In this document: positions 1 to 5,326 of the stretch, piece by piece
Layout: the number at the start of each line of letters is the position of its first letter
Numbering within the stretch: the first letter of the stretch is position 1
NCBI GenBank assembly: GCA_018816605.1
Contig: JAHIVS010000425.1
Location: 1 to 6,212 of the forward strand
DNA length: 6,212 nt
From: Pseudomonadota bacterium
Lineage (GTDB): Bacteria; Desulfobacterota; Desulfobacteria; Desulfobacterales; Desulfobacteraceae
Reading direction: 5' to 3'
Program-made: the position numbers and the translations under genes
Notes under the pieces: generated by a model
Seen by the model: only the letters and a program-made list of their open reading frames with translations
Database searches by the model: none
What the model was told of the DNA's origin: nothing

Positions 1-932
1 AGAAAGCCACCCGTCATGGTGGGTGTACTGCCCTGGATAAAGAAGGATGCCCCGAACACAGCCCCGATAAAAAAAACACTGGCAAACAAGGCAACTTTTT
101 CATGGCCCACCCCCCGTCCCATGCCCAAAAGGATGGCCATCACAAGGGTGCCGCAGCCAAAGGCTGCCTGGAAAAAACCCAGGGTTCTCGGGCCGTCTTC
201 TGAAATGCGGTCTGCAATCACCGGCATGAACACCTCAATGGACCCCACAAACAAGTGGAGGACCATGACCATGAACAAAAGGACAATCAGGTGCTGGTTT
301 TCAAACAAATACCGATAGCCGCCTTTCATATCAGCTGCATAGGAAGTTTTCTTTCCCGCCGGCAGGGGGGGAATGCGGATAAAGGATTCAAACAATGCCG
401 ACACAATAAAAGAAAGCCCATTAAGAAAAAACACCCACACATACCCTGCGCCTGACACAAGGATTCCTCCCAACATGGCCCCGCCCACCAGGGAAATTCC
501 GCTCACCAACTGATGAAGCCCATTGGCCCGGGCCAACTGATGTTCATCCACAATCTGGGGAATGATAGAGGGAATGGCCGGGTCAAAAAATGCCCCATTC
601 ACCGACAGGATCACCTGGAGGGTCAGTATCAGATAAAAATCCATTTTGCCCAGAATAAACAGAACGGCAAAACCGCAAAGAACAAGCCCCCGCAAAAGAT
701 CGGTCCCCACAACAATGGCTTTCCGTGAATGCCTGTCAATAAAAGTGCCGGAAAAAAAACCAACCACCAGGGAAGGCGCCAGGGAAGCGGCCAATACCAA
801 ACCCATCTTCCCGGATGACCCAGTGGTTTGAAGCACCCAGAAGGAAAGGGCAATCATATGGAATTTATCCCCCACCTGGGACACCAGCTGGCCTGACAGC
901 AGCAAGGTAAAATCTTTGTTCAGCAGTTTCAT
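1..932 (-). CDS. MFS exporter, DHA3/EntS-like (N-terminal part, runs off left edge)
   Basis: An inner-membrane major facilitator superfamily permease, read from 932 leftward and still open at base 1; about 310 codons are visible of a protein usually near 400-420 aa, so the last few helices are missing. The start is ATG at 930-932, with AAGGA (complement of 940-944) 7 bases upstream. The N-terminus opens directly into helix 1 (residues ~8-34, with SGQLVSQVGDKFHMIALS). MFS motif A lies between helices 2 and 3 (GTFIDRHSRK, residues 62-71). A segment at ~116-139 (FFDPAIPSIIP followed by LARANGL) is characteristic of the MFS_3/EntS-like branch, which holds drug, siderophore and other small-molecule exporters. 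Further hydrophobic segments lie at ~141-160, 164-182, 213-238, 252-270 and 280-300. The substrate cannot be read from sequence. The gene is divergent from the CBS-domain gene, and a 10-bp palindrome sits 32 bases upstream of the start. The family is clear; the substrate is unknown. Confidence 0.9.
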   Translation of the reverse strand, partial: MKLLNKDFTLLLSGQLVSQVGDKFHMIALSFWVLQTTGSSGKMGLVLAASLAPSLVVGFFSGTFIDRHSRKAIVVGTDLLRGLVLCGFAVLFILGKMDFYLILTLQVILSVNGAFFDPAIPSIIPQIVDEHQLARANGLHQLVSGISLVGGAMLGGILVSGAGYVWVFFLNGLSFIVSALFESFIRIPPLPAGKKTSYAADMKGGYRYLFENQHLIVLLFMVMVLHLFVGSIEVFMPVIADRISEDGPRTLGFFQAAFGCGTLVMAILLGMGRGVGHEKVALFASVFFIGAVFGASFFIQGSTPTMTGGF

Positions 933-963
933 GGCAGAATCCTTATAATATTATTAAAATACC

Positions 964-973
964 TTGGTACCAA
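964..973. promoter_or_regulatory. Perfect 10-bp palindrome upstream of the MFS exporter (possible operator)
   Basis: TTGGTACCAA is an exact palindrome 31 bases upstream of the exporter start codon. It sits in an AT-rich tract (about 944-990) in the divergent region. On the minus strand a TATTAT hexamer lies 17 bases after a TTGGTA that overlaps the palindrome. That arrangement would put the transcript start almost on the ribosome binding site, so I do not call it a promoter. A dimeric repressor site is an inference; no regulator gene is visible nearby. Confidence 0.3.
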
Positions 974-1045
974 AATAATTATTAATTGTAAAGCAATTTC
1001 AGCGCCGGTTTACGGCAATGATCTGCAGCCGTTGAACGCTATTTC

Positions 1046-1074
1046 TTTACCTGCCCTGGAAATTCATGTATATT
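1046..1074 (+). promoter_or_regulatory. Sigma70-type promoter for the CBS-domain gene
   Basis: The -35 element is TTTACC (1046-1051) and the -10 element is TATATT (1069-1074), separated by exactly 17 bases. The predicted transcript start is near 1081, giving a leader of about 37 bases before the ATG at 1118. The -10 matches the consensus at 5 of 6 positions and the -35 at 4 of 6. Confidence 0.5.
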
Positions 1075-1117
1075 AACTAGAGGAAGGCCCAACCCGTTGC
1101 AGATTAAGGAGACTATC

Positions 1118-1567
1118 ATGACCAAAGCCCGAGATATCATGGAAACAAATATAATCACCCTCACCCCGGATACGGATATTTCCAAAGCCGTCGGAATTCT
1201 GCTCAACAACCATATAAACGGGGTGCCTGTGGTGGACACCAATGGGGAAGTTGTCGGCATCCTATGCCAGAGTGATCTGATATTCCAACAGAAAGACATC
1301 CCCATTCCCCCTATTTTTGCCATTCTTGACAGCATTTTTCCCCTGTCATCTTCAAAAAGTCTGGATGATCAATTCAAAAAAATGGCAGCCACAACAGTGG
1401 AGCAGGCCATGGTTAAAAAGGTGACCTGCGTTGGGCCGGACACGCCGGTATCGGAAATTGCAAGCCTGATGGTTGAAAAGCATTTCCATACCATTCCCGT
1501 GGTGGAGGGCAAAAAACTTCTGGGCATCATCGGCAAGGAAGATGTTTTAAAAACCTTGATGCCCTGA
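1118..1567 (+). CDS. Two-CBS-domain protein
   Basis: A 149-aa soluble cytoplasmic protein made almost entirely of a tandem CBS pair (Bateman module), a fold that usually binds adenine nucleotides (AMP, ATP, SAM) or similar ligands and acts as an energy sensor. The first CBS spans ~residues 4-58 (ARDIMETNIITLTPDTDI, then GVPVVDTNGEVVGILCQSDL). The second spans ~92-148 (VEQAMVKKVTCVGPDTPV, then TIPVVEGKKLLGIIGKEDVL). A linker of ~35 residues between them contains IPIPPIFAILDSIFPL, a feature I recall from similar short CBS proteins in deltaproteobacteria. I chose ATG 1118 because AAGGAG (1106-1111) lies 6 bases upstream; an in-frame TTG at 1097 would put that Shine-Dalgarno inside the gene. There is no catalytic domain, so its partner is unknown. 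Three bases after its stop begins the remnant of a glycerate 2-kinase. Confidence 0.93.
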   Translation: MTKARDIMETNIITLTPDTDISKAVGILLNNHINGVPVVDTNGEVVGILCQSDLIFQQKDIPIPPIFAILDSIFPLSSSKSLDDQFKKMAATTVEQAMVKKVTCVGPDTPVSEIASLMVEKHFHTIPVVEGKKLLGIIGKEDVLKTLMP

Positions 1568-1570
1568 AAC

Positions 1571-2225
1571 ATGGCCCCCATGGCCAGGGCAGTTGAAAAT
1601 ATCCTGGGAAAAAAGATTTCTGTCGGGTGCATTTACGTAAAATACGCCTGGAGAGCGCAACCGAAAAGGACCTGGTGATCTCCCTGATTTCTGGCGGAGA
1701 TTTTGCGCTCCTGTCACTTGCGCCCGAAGGCATTTCACTTGCAGACAAGCAGGCGACAACGGATCTTTTGATCAAAACCGGCGCCGCAATCCATGAAATC
1801 AATGCTGTCCGGGCATATATCACGCCAGGCACCCAGGGGAAAACAGCGGAAACCCCGGACAAGGGGGTATCGTTCATTGATCTTGTCTTCGGCCATTGCA
1901 GGGGATACAAAAGAGACTGCCGACTGGCACACACGGATGGCAAAAAAAGTGCTGTCATCGGCAAATACGCTGCCTTCGCCCGCCTGCATCACCAGCGGCG
2001 GTGAGACCACGGTCAGGGTGAAAGGGAAAAGGCGGCAGTGATGGGCCGACCGGTGCCATGGCAAACGGTTTCACACTGGACAATGCCGTAAAAACGGGCC
2101 TGGCGTTCTTTCGGCAGATGAAAGCAAATGATGCCTGCCCCTTTTTTAAGGCCCTGGGAGATCTTGTGGTCACAGGGCCCACCCAAACCAATGTAATGGA
2201 CATCAGGATCATTCTGGTTTCATAA
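1571..2225 (+). pseudogene. Decayed glycerate 2-kinase (GckA/MOFRL family), multiple deletions and frameshifts
   Basis: Fragments of an MOFRL-type glycerate kinase (glycerate to 2-phosphoglycerate; ~430-450 aa when intact) occur in the right order but in three frames. (a) 1571-~1645, frame of 1571: APMARAVENILGKKI then CIYVKY, an N-terminal region; the usual first ~50 residues are absent and a TGA ends the frame at 1676. (b) ~1654-1812, another frame: ATEKDLVISLISGGDFALL, then GISLADKQATTDLLIKTGA and IHEINAVR; the family's glycine-rich SGGGSALL is altered to SGGDFALL. (c) ~1813-1866, same frame: GTQGKTAETPDKG, following directly on INAVR, so the central RIKGGRLA...SDV region is gone. (d) 1865-2038: GYRSLILSSAIAGDTKE, then SPACITSGGETTVRVKGK, then TGA at 2039. 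(e) ~2034-2222, third frame: GSDGPTGAMANGF, then FFKALGDLVVTGPTQTNVMD and RIILVS, the family's C-terminus, stop TAA 2223-2225. Roughly half of the normal length survives. The enzyme cannot be functional. The family assignment is from recognised motifs. Confidence 0.85.
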
Positions 2226-2243
2226 TTTTCAAAGGAAACGCCA

Positions 2244-3623
2244 TTGAGGCCCGGACACGTAACCTCCCCTTTTTCCATCCCCAATATCCGGCGGTATATT
2301 GCCTTCAAGGTTTTGTTCAATTCCCGGTTTTATTATCCTGTCTTTACCATATTGTTCCTTGATTTCGGCCTGACCCTTGCCCAGTTTGCCATTCTCAATG
2401 CGGTCTGGGCAGCCACCATTGTCCTGGCAGAAGTCCCTTCGGGTGCCCTTGCCGATGTGATCGGCCGGAAGCGTCTGCTGGTCTTTGCCACCCTTACCAT
2501 GGTTCTGGAGGTGGGGATGATCAGCTTTGTCCCCAAGTCGGATCTGTCGCTGGTGTTTTATGTTTTTTTAATCAACCGGATTTTAAGCGGCCTGGCCGAG
2601 GCAGCTGCCAGCGGTGCCGACGAAGCCCTGGCCTATGATGCCCTGAAAGATCAGGGCAATCCCGACGACTGGGGAAGGGTGCTGGAGGTTCTGGCACGAT
2701 TCCAGTCACTGGGGTTTATTATTGCCATGAGCGCGGGTGCTGCCCTCTATGATCCCCGCCTCATGGAAAGCGTTTGCCGACTCTTTGGCATTTCCCTTTC
2801 CCTGACCCAGGAAATGACCCTGCGCTTTCCCCTCTATGCAACCCTTGTTCTGGCCATTTTTGCCTGTGCCGTGACAATGGGAATGGAGGAAAAAGACCCG
2901 GCCCTGCCCGAGGATACCCGTCCTTTGGGCAGGATTTTCAGGGTTAGACAAGCCTTTCGCCTGACCTTTAAAGCCGGGGCATGGATTTTTAAAACCCCCT
3001 TTGTTCTGAGTGTAATTCTCTTTGGGATGCTCTTTGACGGCATCATCCGCATGGTCATTACCCTGTCCAGTCAATACTACCGGATGATCCATCTGCCCGA
3101 ATCCCTTTTTGGCATCATCGGCTCCACCGTTGCCCTCTTGGGATTTGTGATTCCCAGGATGGCCAGAAAGATTGCAGAACGCAAAGCGCCTGTCCGGGGA
3201 CTTTGGATCACAGCCATCCTCACCCTTTCCGGCCTCACGGCCATGAACTTTTTCTGGCCGTGGACCGGCCTTATACCCGCCCTTGTCACCTTCAGCGCCA
3301 TGTATTTTAACGGGTTCTTTGTCAGTTTTTATGTGAATAGGGAAACCGCATCGGAACATCGGGCAACCGTATTGAGTTTCAAAGGATTGTCCTATAATTT
3401 TTCCTACGGGATACTGGGCATGGGCTATGCTCTCCTGCTCAAGTCAAAAAGACAGGCCCTGGAATCAAAATTTTTTCTGGCCGATCAGAAGTTGGCGCCC
3501 GCCATAATGGAAAACCTGACCTTTACGGAAACTTTTCCCTGGTTTCCCGGCACTTTTTTGGCAGGATTTGCCTTCCTTTGTCTGGTCTATTTATTTTTCA
3601 TCAGAAACCGGATTTCAAAATAG
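2244..3623 (+). CDS. MFS permease, complete, TTG start
   Basis: A 459-aa inner-membrane major facilitator superfamily carrier with about 12 hydrophobic segments in two halves. Helix 1 begins near residue 24 (NSRFYYPVFTILFLDFGLT). Motif A is at ~67-77 (GALADVIGRKR). SGADEALAYDAL (~123-134) lies in the TM4-TM5 region. A central cytoplasmic loop spans ~213-250, and the second half runs from ~252 to 455. NRETASEHRATVLSFKGLSY (364-383) is a conserved late loop in this MFS branch. The start is TTG at 2244: AAAGGA (2231-2236) sits 7 bases upstream, the frame is closed by TAA at 2223, the N-terminus expected for the family follows, and the first in-frame ATG is only at about residue 86, inside the membrane domain. 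The substrate is not readable. It begins 18 bases after the glycerate-kinase remnant and may once have been the last gene of that operon, perhaps moving an organic acid or exporting a compound; that is inference. Confidence 0.88.
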   Translation: MRPGHVTSPFSIPNIRRYIAFKVLFNSRFYYPVFTILFLDFGLTLAQFAILNAVWAATIVLAEVPSGALADVIGRKRLLVFATLTMVLEVGMISFVPKSDLSLVFYVFLINRILSGLAEAAASGADEALAYDALKDQGNPDDWGRVLEVLARFQSLGFIIAMSAGAALYDPRLMESVCRLFGISLSLTQEMTLRFPLYATLVLAIFACAVTMGMEEKDPALPEDTRPLGRIFRVRQAFRLTFKAGAWIFKTPFVLSVILFGMLFDGIIRMVITLSSQYYRMIHLPESLFGIIGSTVALLGFVIPRMARKIAERKAPVRGLWITAILTLSGLTAMNFFWPWTGLIPALVTFSAMYFNGFFVSFYVNRETASEHRATVLSFKGLSYNFSYGILGMGYALLLKSKRQALESKFFLADQKLAPAIMENLTFTETFPWFPGTFLAGFAFLCLVYLFFIRNRISK

Positions 3624-3679
3624 AGAATACCGGTTAAGCATCCTGGCGTTTTACCGGCCGCATGGATCTGCCCGTTGGC

Positions 3680-4189
3680 TCATTTCGGGTTGGATCCCCG
3701 CAGCCGCCGGGCTTCGATTCGGGCAATCCCGCCCATGATCACGTATCCCAGGCGGGGGTGGCCCTCCATCAGACGGGTCAGCGCCCCATAGTCCAGTTCG
3801 ATGAGGTCGGTCTCTTCCAGCAGAATCACATCTGCACTGGCCGGAAGCTTATCCAGAAACTCGATCTCCCCCACAAGGGCCTGGCCGGAGATGGTGGTCA
3901 GATGCTTCCCGTTTACCCGAACCTCGGCCTTTCCCTCCAGAAGGATGAACATTCTGTCCCGGGCCTTTCCCTGGTGGATAATCTGTTCACCGGCCTGTCC
4001 GCGGCGCAGGAAGGCCGCATCCGCAAGCCGGCTTCTTTCCATTTCTGTCAGATCAGAAAAAAGCGCCACCCGTGACAGGGCCTGGGACAGCGTCAAAGGA
4101 CTGGACTGGCCAAAGGCAGGGGAATAAGTCCAGAAAAATCCCAAAAATAGTATTGCACACACAATCCGGATACATTTTCCCGCGCCCAT
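3680..4189 (-). CDS. Exported cyclic-nucleotide-binding-fold protein
   Basis: A 169-aa protein with an apparent Sec signal peptide followed by a single cNMP-binding (CAP_ED) domain. Start ATG 4187-4189 has GGAGG (complement of 4197-4201) 7 bases upstream; an in-frame ATG at 4235-4237 would add 16 residues and has no comparable ribosome binding site. The N-terminus has basic residues (K5, R8), a hydrophobic core (~9-20) and a likely cleavage site near SPAFG/QSS (27/28). The domain spans ~33-160: FSDLTEMERSRLADAA, LRRGQAGEQIIHQG, RMFILLEGKAEVRVNGK, then the cassette region LVGEIEFLDKLPASADV. The cassette keeps GE (108-109) but has PAS where cAMP binders have PR(S/T), so the phosphate-contacting arginine is missing and the protein may not bind cAMP. 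There is no DNA-binding helix-turn-helix. The predicted location is the periplasm, where this domain is unusual. It lies 52 bases after the NYN gene, probably co-transcribed. The role is unknown. Confidence 0.85.
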   Translation of the reverse strand: MGAGKCIRIVCAILFLGFFWTYSPAFGQSSPLTLSQALSRVALFSDLTEMERSRLADAAFLRRGQAGEQIIHQGKARDRMFILLEGKAEVRVNGKHLTTISGQALVGEIEFLDKLPASADVILLEETDLIELDYGALTRLMEGHPRLGYVIMGGIARIEARRLRGSNPK

Positions 4190-4241
4190 GTTGTTTCCTC
4201 CGTAAAAAAAATAACCCTGTTTTGATATCCGGGTCATCCGC

Positions 4242-4994
4242 CTAGTGGGACACTTCCCGTTTTCTGATATCCTTTAAATACAATGACTTTGAAGGCCCGT
4301 CTCCGGCTTGTCTTTCCTCAATCTGAAACAGTTTTGTTGCCGCCACCAGATCCCCCAATTTTTTATATCCATAATTTCGCGGATCAAACTCAGGCGCCTG
4401 TTTGGCGATATTGCTCCCCACTGATGCCAGGTGGGCCCATCCACTGTCATCCGAAGAGTTTTCAACAGCATCTCTTAACAAATTCACCAGCTTGGAATCC
4501 TGCTTTAATTCAGATGTTGTCTTCCGATAAATGCCAACGGCGTCCTCACCTTTGGATCTAAGGACTTCCGTGAATATAAATTTATCGCAGGCGGAAACAA
4601 AAGGGCCGGGCGTCTTTTTTTCTCCGAATCCGCACACAAACAGCCCGGCTTCCCTTATCCTTGATGCAAGTTTGGTAAAATCACTGTCACTGGATACAAT
4701 ACAAAATCCGTCAAAGTTATGGGTGTAAAGCAAATCCATTGCATCGATGATCATGGCACTGTCAGTGGCATTTTTGCCTGTGGTATATCGAAATTGCTGG
4801 ATGGGCTGAATTGAATACTGCAGCAATACGTCTTTCCAGCCTTTCAGGTCCGGAATGGTCCAATCGCCATATATCCGCTTCACATTGGCAATCCCGAATT
4901 TGGCAATTTCCGTCATCAACCCTTCAACAATGACCGGCTGGGCATTGTCCGCATCAATCAGTACTGCTAATTTTTCAGTTTTTAGGTTGGACAT
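4242..4994 (-). CDS. NYN (DUF88/LabA-like) putative ribonuclease with OST-HTH/LOTUS domain
   Basis: A 250-aa cytoplasmic protein. Residues ~7-147 form a NYN domain, a PIN-like metal-dependent nuclease fold: LAVLIDADNAQP carries D14, D16 and N17; TTGKNATDSAMIIDAMDLLY carries D78, D84 and D87; CIVSSDSDFTKLASRIRE carries D103 and D105. These acidic residues match the metal-binding site of the family, so it is probably active on RNA. Residues ~165-245 resemble an OST-HTH/LOTUS winged-helix domain (LVNLLRDAVENSSDDSGW, then DPRNYGYKKLGDLVAATKLF), thought to bind RNA and often fused to NYN in bacteria. The length fits this architecture. Start ATG 4992-4994 has AAGGA (complement of 5001-5005) 6 bases upstream. 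It is the first gene of a likely two-gene unit with the exported cNMP-fold gene. The physiological RNA target is unknown in this family generally. Confidence 0.92.
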   Translation of the reverse strand: MSNLKTEKLAVLIDADNAQPVIVEGLMTEIAKFGIANVKRIYGDWTIPDLKGWKDVLLQYSIQPIQQFRYTTGKNATDSAMIIDAMDLLYTHNFDGFCIVSSDSDFTKLASRIREAGLFVCGFGEKKTPGPFVSACDKFIFTEVLRSKGEDAVGIYRKTTSELKQDSKLVNLLRDAVENSSDDSGWAHLASVGSNIAKQAPEFDPRNYGYKKLGDLVAATKLFQIEERQAGDGPSKSLYLKDIRKREVSH

Positions 4995-5013
4995 TTTTTA
5001 TCCTTGATCTTTT

Positions 5014-5029
5014 GATCGAAAAAGCGATC
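5014..5029. repeat. Small inverted repeat with clustered GATC sites upstream of the NYN gene
   Basis: GATCG (5014-5018) and CGATC (5025-5029) form a 5-bp inverted repeat around a 6-base A-rich loop. A further GATC lies at 5006-5009, giving three GATC sites within 24 bases next to the Shine-Dalgarno of the NYN gene. It could form a weak leader hairpin; it may also be chance. Confidence 0.25.
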
Positions 5030-5130
5030 TTTCCCTGTTTATCAAATCCAGACAATGCAAGGACAAACAAGCATCCGGAATAAGCCCAGAAAAACGTCTC
5101 AAAGCATCGATTTTTTTGTGTGTCTCGGAT

Positions 5131-5159
5131 ACCATATATCAGACAACGACCCGGGTCAA
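5131..5159 (-). promoter_or_regulatory. Candidate sigma70-type promoter for the NYN/cNMP pair
   Basis: On the minus strand, TTGACC (complement of 5154-5159) is followed after 17 bases by TATGGT (complement of 5131-5136); an overlapping TATATG gives a 15-base spacer instead. The transcript would start near 5124 and carry a leader of about 130 bases before the NYN start at 4994. The -35 is good (5 of 6) and the -10 weaker (4 of 6). Confidence 0.4.
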
Positions 5160-5221
5160 GCGGAAGAAGGGGTATATCCTGACGTCAAGGGCTCTGGCAC
5201 CTGGGATGCCGGCACTGGAAA

Positions 5222-5266
5222 ATAAAAAAAAGCCGGCACAAGGAGCTGATTTAACCTTGGGCCGGC
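5222..5266 (-). terminator. Rho-independent terminator of the bamR-like operon
   Basis: Read on the minus strand, GCCGGCCCAAGG (5266-5255) pairs with CCTTGTGCCGGC (5243-5232) with one mismatch in 12, closing an 11-base loop. A run of eight T (5231-5224) follows directly. It lies about 60 bases after the bamR-like stop and separates that operon from the NYN gene promoter. Confidence 0.85.
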
Positions 5267-5295
5267 AATTTTCCGGAGTGATCCGCATCTAGCCT

Positions 5296-5324
5296 GGCAG
5301 CCTTTTATGGAAAAAAAGGCTGCC
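5296..5324. repeat. Perfect 11-bp hairpin immediately after the bamR-like stop
   Basis: GGCAGCCTTTT (5296-5306) and AAAAGGCTGCC (5314-5324) are exact inverted repeats around a 7-base loop. The stem begins 2 bases after the stop codon at 5327-5329. On the minus strand no U-tract follows the second arm, so it is not a standard intrinsic terminator. It may protect the 3' end of the mRNA or hinder read-through before the stronger terminator 30 bases further on. Confidence 0.6.
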
Positions 5325-5326
5325 CG

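Larger units (their letters stand above)
4995..5326. other. 332-base intergenic region
   Basis: I see no gene in this stretch. It holds, from left to right: the NYN ribosome binding site (5001-5005); a cluster of three GATC sites with a small inverted repeat (5006-5029); a candidate leftward promoter (5131-5159); a GCCGGC motif present three times (5208, 5232, 5261); a leftward rho-independent terminator (5222-5266); and a perfect 11-bp hairpin just after the bamR-like stop (5296-5324). Confidence 0.6.

Noticed and set aside
16..853. Several short open frames on both strands in the first 850 bases
   Set aside because: They are shadows of the leftward MFS exporter, which is open from 932 to the left edge and has the hydrophobic pattern and motifs of its family.
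1097..1117. Upstream TTG start for the CBS protein
   Set aside because: It would bury the strong AAGGAG Shine-Dalgarno (1106-1111) inside the coding region. ATG 1118 is ideally spaced from it.
1571..1587. Direct repeat CATGGCC near the start of the pseudogene
   Set aside because: It is a 7-base repeat that encodes the A-P-M-A part of the kinase remnant. It is too short and too coding-like to be a mobile-element target duplication.
1527..1964. A 145-codon minus-strand open frame over the CBS/pseudogene junction
   Set aside because: It lies opposite sequence clearly derived from glycerate kinase on the plus strand, and its translation shows no domain.
1627..2004. Reading 1627-2004 as a genuine 125-aa gene
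   Set aside because: Its first ten residues and its last ~45 residues are out-of-frame readings of kinase DNA. Only the central part matches glycerate kinase, and it has no proper start or Shine-Dalgarno.
2706..3359. A 217-codon minus-strand open frame opposite the second MFS gene
   Set aside because: Its translation is low-complexity and rich in G, K and H, with no recognisable domain. It mirrors the codon bias of the clear 12-helix permease on the plus strand.
3606..3660. Repeated CCGG-centred inverted repeats between the convergent MFS and cNMP genes
   Set aside because: The stems are only 5-6 bp, with long loops and no T-tract in either direction, so there is no support for a terminator.
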